Source of the DNA: Sciurus carolinensis
Taxonomy: Eukaryota; Chordata; Mammalia; Rodentia; Sciuridae
DNA length: 64,000 nucleotides
Assembly: GCF_902686445.1 (NCBI RefSeq)
Contig: NC_062232.1
Coordinates: 36,350,454-36,414,453 of the forward strand
Direction: 5' to 3'
The position numbers and the translations under genes were made by a program. The first letter of the stretch is position 1. Every line of letters begins with the position of its first letter. The notes under the pieces are model-generated. The model did no database searches, had not been told where the DNA came from, and worked only from the letters and a program-made list of their open reading frames with translations. Below, piece by piece: positions 37,850 to 47,833 of the stretch.

Positions 37850-37962
37850 GGTCTCAAACCATAGATGGCCAACTCTGTTGCTCTGGGCCCAAGTTGAGGC
37901 AGAATATCAGGGTGGAAGTACATGGTGGAGAATAGTGGCTCAGGACATTATACCAGGAATCA
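37850..37962 (-). repeat. MST-like LTR fragment
   Basis: GTCTCAAACCATAGATGGCC, GAGGCAGAATATCAGGGTGG and GGAGAATAGTGGCTCAGGAC parallel the middle of the LTR at 35654. It marks where the upstream part of the EFHB retrocopy is cut off. Confidence 0.65.
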
Positions 37963-37974
37963 GAGAGAGCCATA

Positions 37975-38183
37975 CTTATTTATTCATTTTGATACTGGGG
38001 ATTGAACCCAAGGGTGCTTTATCACTGAGCTATATCCTTTTTATTTTTTATTTTGAGACAGTGTCTAAGTTGCTTAGGGCCTTGCTAAATTGCTGAGGTT
38101 GGCCTCAAACTTGCGATCTTCCTGCCTCATCCTCCCAAATCACTGGGATTACAGACGTGTGCCACCACACCAAGCTTATATAC
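37975..38183 (-). repeat. B1-dID SINE
   Basis: Reversed copy: TTTTGATACTGGGGATTGAA, TTTGAGACAGTGTCTAAGTT, GGCCTTGCTAAATTGCTGAG, ACTGGGATTACAGACGTGTG. Complete. Confidence 0.9.
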
Positions 38184-38329
38184 ATATTTATTTATGCAAT
38201 CTGAAGGAGGGTTAGGCTTTTTAAATCATAACATCCAAAGCAGTGTCATAAAGAATAATACTGATCTATTTGACTATACAGTATAAAAAAAATTAAAGGC
38301 ATACACATAAAAGAAAAAAGCAACTAGGC

Positions 38330-38583
38330 CTGGTAGCTCATACCTATAATCCCAGTCACTCAGAAGGCTGAGACAGGAGGATCACAAGTTTGAAGTCAAC
38401 CTTGGCAACTTCGTGAGAACCTGTCACAAAATAAAATTTTTACAAAAGGACTGGGGATATAGCTCAGTGGTAGAGCACTTTCCTAGAATGTTCGAGGCCC
38501 TGGGTTCAATCCCCACTTATACATTACATAATTATATATATATATATATATATATCTACATATGTATATGTATGTATATATAG
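38330..38583 (+). repeat. B1-dID SINE plus (TA)n tract
   Basis: Complete B1-dID (TACCTATAATCCCAGTCACT to CCTGGGTTCAATCCCCAC) followed within a few bases by an AT/TATG repeat tract (38533-38582) that probably grew from its tail. Confidence 0.9.
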
Positions 38584-38599
38584 TTTTCACAAATAAAAA

Positions 38600-39395
38600 A
38601 TGTAAAAAAAATTAAAGTTGGCAAAGGTCATAGAAGGGCAGTTCACAAAATTGCTTAGTCCTTTACTTTTAAGAAAGTTTAACATCAGTAAAAAAAAATA
38701 CACACTAAAACAAAGGTAAAGTATATATAACCTTTTGTGTATCAAACCAACTCGAGCTACATAAGACTATCACTAACCAATTGTTGGTAATTGTGCAAAA
38801 CTGGTACCCTCGATCACAGCAGTCGAAGTATACTTTTTCTAACAGTTTATATGAAAAAGTAGTAATTCATATTTTAAAAACAACTTTAAATTTTGACCTT
38901 TTGATTGGCAGAGAATTTGTCCTGAAGAAATAGTTAAAATATTTTCAAGATTTATCTTTAAATGTACCCATCAGATAGTTTGTTAGTGGTCAATCTTGGA
39001 AATAAAATAAATATCCAATGATAAAAGATTGACTCAAAAAATAAATCCCTTTAATGAAGCACATAGAAGTATTAAAATATTTTCAAAAGAACATTTAATG
39101 CCATGGGGAAATATGAATAATATATAGTTTAATTTTAAATCATGGGAGGAGTTGGGAGTGTAGCCCAGTGGTAGAGTGTATGCTTAGCAAGCAGAAGGCC
39201 CTTAGTTTAATCCCCTGCATTACAGAAAAAAAGGAAAATAATATGCAATTCGAACTCTTTGTTAGTTAATACACCCACTAGTATACAATAGTTTTCTCTG
39301 GGCTTTAATGTCTTTTTTCTGCTTTCCTACATATTTCAGATTTCCTTCAATGAATGTGTGCTCTTTTACAGTGGGAAACTATAAATACAGTACAA
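38600..39395 (+). repeat. Probable ancient L1 3' end
   Basis: AAAAGATTGACTCAAAAAAT, GAAGCACATAGAAGTATTAA and, near the end, TTTCCTTCAATGAATGTGTG fit the 3' region of very old mammalian L1s. Split by an ID at 39148. Low identity; the boundaries are guesses. Confidence 0.4.
39148..39240 (+). repeat. ID-type SINE
   Basis: GAGTTGGGAGTGTAGCCCAG, AGCAAGCAGAAGGCCCTTAG, TTTAATCCCCTGCATTAC, then an A-rich tail. Confidence 0.85.
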
Positions 39396-39515
39396 TTAAA
39401 TTTTTAAAGTCAAAAAAGAGAAATAAGCTGTCTTGTAGGTCTCTTGGTGTATGTCACTGAAAATGTTATCAATACATTTGTCACCATATGTAGTTCCTCC
39501 TTCAAAGGGTCACCC
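39396..39515. repeat. 120-bp block duplicated at 40218-40337
   Basis: From TTAAATTTTTAAAGTCAAAA to TTCAAAGGGTCACCC. It recurs in the same orientation 822 bp downstream with 5 substitutions in 120 positions and no indel. This copy appears to be the source, because its flanks are continuous with local unique sequence, while the other copy interrupts an L1. Confidence 0.9.
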
Positions 39516-39661
39516 AGGAAAAACCTTTCTCCATTCCTGACACCAATGACCTTGTTTTTATCTAATAGACTCTATGAACCATATAAACTGGAAAACTTGG
39601 AGACAACCTAAGTCCAACTCTATAAACAAGGATATGAATCTATGTAACATATGATTATTTC

Positions 39662-39777
39662 TTTTCTTTTTTTGGTTTTGTTTTGTTTTTTGTTTTTTTA
39701 GTGGAGCATGAAACCCTGGGCCTCATGCATGCTAAGAATGTGCTTTACCACTGAGCTACATTCTCAGCTCTGTTCCA
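39662..39777 (-). repeat. ID-type SINE
   Basis: T/G-rich tail (39660-39700), GCATGAAACCCTGGGCCTCA, then ACTGAGCTACATTCTCAGC. Minus strand. Confidence 0.85.
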
Positions 39778-40177
39778 TTTAAAAATCTTGTCATCTTGTA
39801 TTTTGTGTATTCTTTTTTAATTTATTTTTATTGTAAACAAATGGGGTACAACTTGTTTCTCTGTACTTGAAGTAGAGGCATACCATTTGTGTAATCATAC
39901 ATTTACATAGGGTAATGGTGTTTGATTCATTCTGTTATTTTTTCCCTTCCCCCCACCCCTCCCACCTCTCTTTTCCCTCTATACAGTCCCTCCTTCCTCC
40001 ATTCTTGCCCCCTCCCACCCCTCATTATGTACATCATCTGCTTATCAGCGAGATCATTCATCCTTTGTTTTTTTGAGATTGGCTTATCTCACTTAGCATG
40101 ATATTCTCCAATTTCATCCATTTGCCTGCAAATGCCATAATTTTATTCTTCTTTATGACTAATATTCCATTGTGTAT

Positions 40178-40215
40178 ATATATATATATATATATATGCA
40201 ATATATATCACAAAT
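40178..40215. repeat. (TA)n tract inside L1
   Basis: TATATA run broken by GCA, immediately left of the inserted 120-bp block. A second TA/GATATA run (40341-40390) lies on its right side. Confidence 0.9.
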
Positions 40216-40217
40216 TT

Positions 40218-40337
40218 TTAAATTTTTAAAGTCAAAAGAGAGAAATAAGCAGTCTTGTAGGTCTCTTAGTATATGTCACTGAAAATGTTATCAATACATT
40301 TGTCACCATATGTAGTTCCTCCTTCAAAAGGTCACCC
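40218..40337. repeat. Inserted copy of the 120-bp block
   Basis: Second copy of 39396-39515, lying inside L1 sequence and bounded by TA repeats. The L1 reads CACATTTTCTTTATCC-like text only across the insertion (ATATCACA before, ATCACAGTTTCTTTATCCG after). The five differences from the source are single substitutions. Confidence 0.9.
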
Positions 40338-41112
40338 TTTGATATATATATTGATATATATATATATATCACAGTGATATATATATCACAGTTTCTTTAT
40401 CCGTTCACCAATTAAGGGGCATCTAGGTTGGTTCCACAATCTGGCTATTGTGAACTGAGCAGCTATGAACATTGATGTGACTGTATCTCTGTAATATGCT
40501 GATTTTAAGTCCTTTGGGTATAGGCCAAGGAGTGGGATAGCTGGGTCAAATGGTGGTTCCATTCCAAGTTTTCTAAGGAATCTCCACACTGCCTTCCAGA
40601 GTGGTTGCACTAATTTGCAACCCCACCAGCAATATATGAGTGTACCATTTCCCCCACATCCTCGCCAACACATATTGTTGGCTTGTATTCTTGATAATTG
40701 CCATTCTAATTGGGGTGAGATGGAATCATAGGGTAGTTTTGATTTGCATTTCTCTTATTACTAGAGATGTTGAACATTTTTTCATATATCTGTTGATTGC
40801 TTGTAGATCTTCTTCCGTGAAGTGTCTGTTCATTTCCTTAGCCCATTTGTTGATTGGATTATTTGCATTCTTGGTGTAGAGTTTTTTGAGTTCTTTATAT
40901 ATTCTGGAAATTAGTGCTCTATCTGAAGTATGAGTGGCAAAGATTTTCTCCCACTCTGTAGGCTCTCTCTTCTCCTTGCTGATAGTTTCCTTTGCTGAGA
41001 GAAAGCTTTTTAGCTTGAATCTATCCCAGTTACTGATTCTTGCTTTTATTTCTTGTGCTTTGGGAGTCATGTTAAGGAAGTCTGATCCTAAGCTGACATA
41101 TTTGTGTATTCT

Positions 41113-41370
41113 GATAAGTCAGTTTAAATCTTTTCAGGGAAGACACAAGATCTGTGTAAAGTAATAAGCAAACCCACTAAGAACTCTGAACAATAAAAGA
41201 ATTTCCCATCATGATAGGCCTGCAGGAGAGTTCATCTTTTAAAAAACTGGAAAGAATTAGTCACTCACTCATTCAACTAACATTTGTTAAGGGTCCATTA
41301 CACGCCATACACTGTTCTAGGTGCCAAGCAACCATATAATGAATGGTGGGAAAACTGCACAATTCTTTCT
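41113..41370. repeat. Unique sequence with L2-like relic
   Basis: CACTCATTCAACTAACATTT, then AAGGGTCCATTACACGCCAT and CACTGTTCTAGGTGCCA at 41264-41330 resemble a minus-strand L2 end. The remainder is unremarkable. Confidence 0.55.
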
Positions 41371-41745
41371 GTTATAATCTGAATTGTGTCCCCTTTCAAA
41401 TTCATATATTGAAGTCCTAACTCCCAGAACTTTAGAATGTGACTGTATTTGAAGATGGTAATTAAGTTAAAATGAGTTCATTAATGTGGTCACTAGTCCA
41501 ATATGACTGGTGTCTTATGAAAAGAGAAAATTTGGATACAGAAATACATATAGGGAAGACAGTGTGAAGACACAGGGAGAAAATGGCTATGTGCAGCCCA
41601 AGGAGAGAGGCCTCAGAAATAATCAGTACTGACCTCTTGATCTCCAGCTCCTAGCTTTCAGAGCTGGGAGACTAAATATCTGATGTTTAAGTCACTTAGT
41701 CTGTGGTACTTCATTGCATCAGCCTGAGCAGACTAATGTGCTTGC
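41371..41745 (+). repeat. MLT1-like MaLR LTR
   Basis: TAATCTGAATTGTGTCCCCT, TTGAAGTCCTAACTCCCAGA, CCAATATGACTGGTGTCTTA, and a 3' end with CTGTGGTACTTCATTGCATC and GAGCAGACTAATG. A solo copy of an old ERVL-MaLR LTR. Confidence 0.75.
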
Positions 41746-41892
41746 CATCATGGGGATAAGGAGAAAATAAGGACAAATATATAATTATTAATTGTGAACT
41801 GTTCAGATTGGGTACTCAGAAAAGGCTGACCTAGGGAAGCAGTTTAAACTGTAACCTGGGGAATGAGAAGAATCTAGCTGGCAAAAAGTGGG

Positions 41893-42310
41893 AAGCATCC
41901 TCTATTACTTAGATTCACATTGCTATAACAAAATACCTGAGAAAATAAACTTAAAGTGGAAAAGGTCTATTTTGACTCATGGTTTCAGAGGTTTCAGTCC
42001 ATGGTCAGATGATTCCATTGTTTTTAGGCCTGTGGTGAGGCATAACATTATGGTGGGGAGCTCAAGGTGGAGCAAACCTGCTTATCTCATGGCATCCAGG
42101 AAACAGGGAGAGAGTTTGCTTTTACAGCAAGGACCCTGCCCCCAAACTCAGTAAAGTATGAATTCATCAATGGATTAATTTATTAAGGAGGTCTGCTCCC
42201 TCAGGATCCAATCACTCCCCCAAAGCCCCACCTCTGAACACTGCTGCATTGGAGACCAAGCCATCAACACATCAGATTTTGGAGAACATTTCAGATCTAA
42301 ACCATAACAC
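41893..42310 (-). repeat. MST-like MaLR LTR
   Basis: Reversed: CATTGCTATAACAAAATACC, CATGGTTTCAGAGGTTTCAG, CATAACATTATGGTGGGGAG, ACTCCCCCAAAGCCCCACCT, ending GATCTAAACCATAACA. A size of about 420 bp fits the group. No internal viral genes. Confidence 0.8.
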
Positions 42311-42885
42311 ATCCCAAGTGGAAACACAGGAGGCTTGCAGGTCCACATGGGGAAGAATGGAGTTGGTTCTAGAAACAAAGTCAAGTGAAGCTGAACATAT
42401 CCTATGAAGAGACATTGGTAACAGACACAAGAACCCACACTGACTCTTCTGTCAATTGTGTTCAAGCAGATGCAGGGAAGAATTGAGTCCTCAGTATGGA
42501 AGGCAGGCCCTGCCAATCATTATCAACTCAGTTTCTTGATAAAGCCCCAAATTCTCAAAAGTCTTTTTGATCACAGATACATGAATGTGAAAAGTCTGGC
42601 AATGAGAATAAAAAACTTTTCAGAATTCATTAATAACTTTGGAAAGATGTGCTTCATAACTAACTCATTCTCTGCATAAGTCTTCCAACTCTTCCCCTTC
42701 CTAAAAGCTCTTGCTCTTCCTGGTGCCCCTAAAACCTAGGTCAGAACTGATTGTGGTGAAATGTGTGAAGGTGTGGCTGCAATTGAGTCATATCTTAGCA
42801 TATGGCATGCGAGCAGAAAGATTGAGACCTTGTATGTATATGACGATTTGCACCTGGGAATTTCTCTAAATAAAGTATTCATTGG
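42311..42885. other. Unique sequence, no gene seen
   Basis: A short plus frame (42458-42679) and a minus frame reaching in from the LTR have no recognisable feature. Confidence 0.4.
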
Positions 42886-42970
42886 AACTGGGAGTGTAGC
42901 TCAGTGATAGAGGGCTTGCCTAGCACGCACAAGGCTCTGGGTTCCATTGCCAGCACAGGATAACAAAAAG
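42886..42970 (+). repeat. ID-type SINE
   Basis: AACTGGGAGTGTAGCTCAGT, AGCACGCACAAGGCTCTGGG, TTCCATTGCCAGCAC. Well preserved. Confidence 0.9.
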
Positions 42971-43714
42971 TCACCCCTTAATTGATGGGGTTCACATATC
43001 CAATTATAAATGTCACCTCTTTCTCTCCTTGAGGACTTACCCTACTATTTTGCTTGTAGTCTATCTCTCATCACCCCATGGAGCTGTTATCCAGCTCTGG
43101 GACAGGTAGACACTTAGCTCTAACAGTGTCCACTGACTCAGAGACTAAGTCCCCAAAATGCTTATTTAGCTAGCAGCAAGCATCCACCATGCATCCTTCA
43201 CAAAAGATATGATTTAAGTTCTCTCACATATCAAACAGATCATTCAGCAAGTAAGTTAAAATAGATTGACCTCTTTAAAGCTATAGATCTTTATAGCTCA
43301 TGATTTTCAGCAGATTTCTGTATCCACTTTACATACAGTATGAAGACAATACTTAAAAGGCTTCAACACATCCATTTTAGTTAAACTGAAGTTCATTTTC
43401 AATAATCTACTGCAAGTCCTTTTCTATTCAAATAAGTTGAACAGAAAGGAATTCATTAAGCAAAAAAAACTGATCTAAGAATATTATGAATATATGCTAT
43501 GCAGTTCAAGATGTGCAAGACATATGTATCTGACTACCCATTTAGAATACCAATAAATAAATAAATAATGGTTGAGCACAGCTAATAGAACTTTCATCTA
43601 TAAGCATAGATTAAAGTAAGGTTGTTTTGGACATACTATCTTGCCAATTTATAATAGGATGCTAATATTATTATAAATTTCATTTGCATGCTTATTAAGA
43701 ATTGAATAAGCAAT
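42971..43714. other. AT-rich unique sequence, no gene seen
   Basis: A short AAATA-type simple tract at 43552-43568. Nothing else recognised. Confidence 0.45.
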
Positions 43715-45690
43715 TGCATTCACAAGAGCCCCCCAAAATACCTTGGAATAAATCTAACCAAGTGGTGAAAGACCTCTACAATGAAAACCGTAGAACACTG
43801 AGGAAGATACAAGAAGATAGGAAGACCTCCAATGTTCATGGATAGGCAGAACTAATATTATTAAAATGGTTATACCACCAAAAGCAATATATAGATTCAA
43901 TGCAATATCCATCAAAACACCAATGAATTTTTTCACAGAACTAAAAAAAAAAAAAAAAAGTCCTGAAATTCATTTGGTTTGGAAAAATAAAAGACCCAGA
44001 ACAGCAAAAGTAATATTAAGCCAAAAAAACAATGCTGGAGACATTACAATACCTGACTTCAAATTATGCTGCAAGGTTATAGTAACAAAAGCTGCATGGT
44101 ACTGGCATAAAAACAGACACATAGAGCAATGGTATAGAACAGGAGACATAAAGGCAAAACCACACTTCTACAGTAATCTGATCTGTGATAAAGGTGCCAA
44201 AAACATACATTGGAGAAAAGACAGCCTTTTTAAAAAGTGGTTCTGGAAAAACTGGTTATCCATATATAGAAAAATGAAACTAGACCTTTATCTCTCACCC
44301 TGCACAAAAATCAACTCAAAATAGATTAAAGATTGAGAAATTAGACCAGAAACAATGCAATTCCTACAGAAAAATGTAGGGTCAACACTCCAATATATAG
44401 GCACAGGCAACAACTTTCTCAGTAGGACCCCTATAGCTCAGGAAATAATGCCAAATGTTAATACACAGGATGGCATCCAACTGAAAACCTTCTGCACAGC
44501 AAAGGAAACAATTAGGAATGTGAAGAGACGACCTACAGAATTGGAGAAAATTTGTGTTAGCTACTCTTCTGGCAGAGGATTAATATCCATAATATATGAA
44601 AAACTCAAAAAACTTCACACCAAAAAAAAAAAAAAAAAAGAATAACCCAATCAATAAATGGGCAAATGAACTCAACAGACACTTCTCAAAAGAAGAAACA
44701 CAAATGACAAACAAATATATGAGAAAAATATTCGACATCTCTAGAAATTAGGGAAATACAAATCAAAGCTACACTGAGATTTCATCTCACACCAGTCATA
44801 ATGGCAGCTATCAAGAATACAAATAATAGGGCTGGGGCTGTAGCTCAGTGGTAGAGCACTTGCCTAGCACATGTGAGGCACTGGGTTTGATCCTCAGCAC
44901 CACATAAAAATAAATAAATGAAATAAAGGCATGCTGTCCATCTATGACCACAAAAAAAATTCAAAAAATATAAATAATAATAAATGCTGGAGAAAAGGGA
45001 ACACTTTTACACTTTTGATGTGATTGTAAATTAATTTACTATGGAAATCAGTATGGATCTTTCTCAAAATTCTAGGCATAGAACCAACATACAACCCAGC
45101 TATACCACTCCTTGGCATTTATCCTAAAGAATTAAAGTCATTATACTATAGTAATACATGCATACCCATGTTTATAGAAGCACAGTTCACAATAGCTAAA
45201 TTATGGAACCAGCCTAGGTGTCCACCAGTGGATGAATGTACAAAGAAAATGTGGTATATATACACAATACAGTTTTACTCAGCAATAAAGAATGAAATTA
45301 CAGCATTTGCAGGAAGATTGATGTAATGAGAGCATTATGTTTAGCAAAATAAGCCAAACTCCGAAATCATGGATCATGTATTTTCTCTCAAGTGTGGAAG
45401 TTAGAGAGGAAAAAGGAAAAGAAAGGTGGAGGCAGATCTCATGAAAATCAAGGGGAGATCAGTAGAAGAAAGGGACCAAGGAGTAGGAGGTGGGGAGGGA
45501 AGGGGAAGTGCTGGGGAGGGATATTGTCTAAATTATATTGTTTTTTTTGTGTATTGTGTGCATGTATGAATATGTATCAACAAATCCCATCAGTATGTAC
45601 AACCATAATGCACCAATGAAAAAGTGGGAACAAGAAAGCAATAAATAAATCAATAGGGATGAAAAGTAAAAAAAAAAAAAAAAATAGTCA
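43715..45690 (+). mobile_element. 5'-truncated L1, plus strand
   Basis: Starts at TTGCATTCACAAGAGCCCC, in the middle of ORF2, and runs to an A-tail at 45669-45687. ORF2 C-terminal text can be read in pieces ([39 protein letters not shown]), with stops and frameshifts. The 3' UTR has the purine-rich GAAAGGTGGAGG...GGGGAGGGAAGGGGAAG segment typical of rodent L1 ends. A SINE interrupts it at 44829. Confidence 0.95.
44829..44968 (+). repeat. ID-type SINE, long-tail subtype, inside L1
   Basis: GGGCTGGGGCTGTAGCTCAG, CACTGGGTTTGATCCTCAGC, then a tail with GGCATGCTGTCCATCTATGA. TACAAATAATA (44818-44828) and TATAAATAATA (44969-44979) form an 11-bp target-site duplication with one mismatch. A young insertion. 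Confidence 0.95.
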
Positions 45691-46261
45691 AATAACCTCC
45701 CACCTCCAGGTATGTGGTTAAGCTCCAGGAACCAGTACCCATGGAAAGTAAGAGGTGTTCTCTGGAAGTTTTAGAGTTCAGTGACCATTTTCCATGACTC
45801 CAGCGTCTCTGATAACTCCTATAAATTCATTGTACTGTGTCAGCTCTGTGGAGAAATCAATAAATTTTGAAATATGCGGGGAAGTTAGTGGATGCCCTCC
45901 CAACACCAACACATTGGGAACATTCTAAATAACACAATAACCTTTTCTCAATTTGTTATCTGTTTTTACTTCCTTACAAAATTTTTTTTCTTGTTACTGA
46001 GAATTGAACATGGGGTTCCAAGTATGAACACTCTACCTTTAAACACATCTCTCTGGCACAAAGTTTATGCTGAAGAAAAGGCATGAAGTGTTCAGTGGGC
46101 TTGGGGAGGAGAAAACAGAGACCTTGGCTGGGCAGAGGGAAGGAGAGTCAGAGAAGGGAAAGGGCTTCTTCAGGGAGTGGGAGATGAGGGGAACTGTGCT
46201 CCCTTTCCATTTGGAACAAACTACAGCAATTCATCTCCCCACGCCTTCCTCTGTGGAGTGA
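45691..46261. other. Unique sequence with degenerate ID relic
   Basis: At 45980-46062 TTGTTACTGAGAATTGAACA and AACACATCTCTCTGGCAC look like a decayed minus-strand ID. The purine-rich 46060-46200 has a short frame without motif. Confidence 0.5.
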
Positions 46262-46355
46262 TATGTTAGTTTTTCATTGCTGTGAACAAAATTTTTGAAC
46301 AAAAACAATTTAGAGGAGGAAATATTTATTTTGGCTAATGGTTTCAGAGTTCCGA
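46262..46355 (-). repeat. MST-like LTR fragment
   Basis: TGTTAGTTTTTCATTGCTGT, TTTAGAGGAGGAAATATTTA, GGCTAATGGTTTCAGAGTTC: one end of an MST-like LTR on the minus strand, abutting the inverted half of the L1 that follows. Confidence 0.7.
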
Positions 46356-46583
46356 GTTTCTCTAGTGTTTTAAACATGAGTGGGTGCTGGATTTTGTGAA
46401 ATGCTTTTTCTGCATCTATTGAGAAAATCATGTGATTCTTGTCTTTAACTCTGTGGTGAATTACATTTATTGATTTGTGTATGTTGAACCAAACTTAATC
46501 TCTGAGATGGAGCCCACTTGATTGTGGTGAACTAGCCTCTTTTTAATTTTTTTTTCATTTTTTATTTATTTATTTATTTATTT

Positions 46584-46668
46584 TGGGGGGAGCTGCTGGG
46601 GATCGAACCCAGGGCCTTGTGCTTGCAAGGCAAGCACTCTACCGACTGAGCTATCTCCCCAGCCCCTA
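46584..46668 (-). repeat. ID-type SINE with (TTTA)n tail
   Basis: A (TTTA)n run at 46560-46582, then GCTGCTGGGGATCGAACCCA and GAGCTATCTCCCCAGCCCC. Minus strand, very well preserved, so young. Confidence 0.95.
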
Positions 46669-46679
46669 GCCTCTTTTTT

Positions 46680-46807
46680 AAAAATATTTTTTAGTTGTCA
46701 GTGGATCTTTTACTTTATTTATTAATTTATATGTGGTGCTGAAGATCGAACCCAGGGCATTGCACATGCCAGGTAAGTGCTCTACCACCGATCCACAACT
46801 CCAGCCC
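46680..46807 (-). repeat. ID-type SINE, long-tail subtype
   Basis: TTTTTTAGTTGTCAGTGGAT, then GTGGTGCTGAAGATCGAACC and ATCCACAACTCCAGCCC. It sits directly beside the ID at 46584, both on the minus strand. CTAGCCTCTTTTT occurs on both sides of that neighbour (46525 and 46667), its target-site duplication. Confidence 0.95.
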
Positions 46808-47833
46808 ACTATCCTCTTAATGCGTGTTTGAATGTGGTTTGCCAGTATTTTATTAAGGCTATTTGCATCGATATTCATCAGGGATGAAGTTTTCTTTTCT
46901 CGGTGTGTCTTTGTCTGGTTTAGATACCATAGTGATATAAGCTTCATAGAATGAATTTGGGAGTCTTCCCTTCTTTTATATTTCATGGAAAAATTTAAGG
47001 AGGATTACTATTAGTTCTTTTTTAAAGATCTGCTAGAACTTGGCTAAGAATCCATCTGGTCCTGGGCTTTTCTTTGTTGAAAGGTTATAATTGTTTTAAT
47101 TGAAAGGTCTCCATTTCATTCCTTGATATTTGTCTGTTTAAGTTTTCTAAATTCTCATGGTTCAGTCTGGGAAGTTTATGTGTCTAGAAATTTGTCAATA
47201 TCTTTAAGATTTTCTAGTTTATTGGAGTATAAATTTTCAAAATAGTTTCTAATGTTATCCTTTGGATTTCAGGAATGTCTGTGATGATTTCTCCTTTTTC
47301 ACCTTTAATTTTGTGAATTTGGGTTTTCTCACTTTTTCTTTTAATTAGTTTGGCTAATAGTTTAACAATCTTGTTTATCTTTTCAAAGAACCAAATCTTT
47401 TCTTCATTGATACTTTGTATTTTTTATTCTCAATTTCTTTAATTTCAGCTCTGATTTTAATTATGTCCTGTCTTCTACTGAGTTTGATATTAGCTTGTTC
47501 TTTTTCTAAGGCCTTGAGATATAATGTTAGATTATTTGGTATATTTCTATATTTTTTAATGTAGGAACTCAATGCTACAAACTTTCCTTTTAGAATTGCC
47601 TTTATACTGTCTTAGAGATTTTGATAAGTTATATCTCTATTTTCTTTGTTTCTAAGAAATTTTAAAAGTTTCTCCCCTGATTTTTTTCTGTGATCCATTC
47701 CTCATCCAAAAGCGTATTATTTAATCTCCAGGTGTTAAAATTGTTTCAATGTTTGTCTTGCTGTTGAAGTCTAATTTCATTCTATTATGATCTGATAGGA
47801 TACCTACATCATACTGAATAAAGAAAAAAATGA

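Larger units (their letters stand above)
35200..37850 (-). pseudogene. EFHB: Processed pseudogene of EF-hand gene EFHB (CFAP21), disrupted
   Basis: Minus-strand remains in four coding-order blocks: 37850-37640, 36618-36471, 36250-36102 and 35653-35200. The first encodes HGTIDKAELQEACE, then a canonical EF-hand loop (37703-37738, DVDNDGLINYLE: acidic residues at 1, 3 and 5, G at 6, I at 8, E at 12) and FASFLNWKESM. Later blocks read [29 protein letters not shown] and EGNAYSLLYP...RDFFKTRSKEEIAKI. The order and sequence fit the C-terminal half of EFHB, a ciliary microtubule-associated EF-hand protein. There are in-frame stops at 37790-37792 and 35543-35545 and several frameshifts. AATAAA (plus TTTATT, 35241-35246) and an A-rich end (35200-35226) indicate a spliced, polyadenylated source. 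The copy is 5'-truncated at an LTR fragment. Insertions: LTR 35654-36101, SINE 36251-36457, L1 36612-37634. Gene identity is from memory; the EF-hand and the decay are seen directly. Confidence 0.75.
39814..41100 (-). mobile_element. 5'-truncated L1, minus strand, with target-site duplication
   Basis: T-rich 3' end at 39814, then reversed L1: AGCATGATATTCTCCAATTT, GGGGCATCTAGGTTGGTTCC, GGTGAGATGGAATCATAGGG, GAGAAAGCTTTTTAGCTTGA. The minus frames at 40386-41070 show ORF2 C-terminal text ([17 protein letters not shown]). TTTGTGTATTCT flanks it exactly (39802-39813 and 41101-41112), a 12-bp target-site duplication. It contains the foreign 120-bp block at 40218-40337 between TA-rich stretches. 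Confidence 0.95.
46356..47803 (-). mobile_element. L1, inverted 5' segment
   Basis: Minus-strand L1 ORF2: read in reverse complement it proceeds from TCAGATCATAATAGAATG-like text (47803 end) through ANIKLSRRQDIIKIRAEIKE and KIENKKYKVSMKKRFGS-like codons to [20 protein letters not shown] at the 46356 end. The L1 order continues with the plus segment starting at 47804 (ACATCATACTGAATA), so this is the inverted half of one L1. Two ID elements interrupt it. Confidence 0.85.

Noticed and set aside
37850..39395. Search for the missing 5' part of EFHB upstream of the EF-hand block
   Set aside because: After the LTR fragment and SINEs I could not read any further EFHB-like codons; the retrocopy appears 5'-truncated.
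43866..44645. Long plus frames of 152 and 96 codons
   Set aside because: They are the decayed reverse-transcriptase (ORF2) region of an L1 with stops and frameshifts, not host genes.
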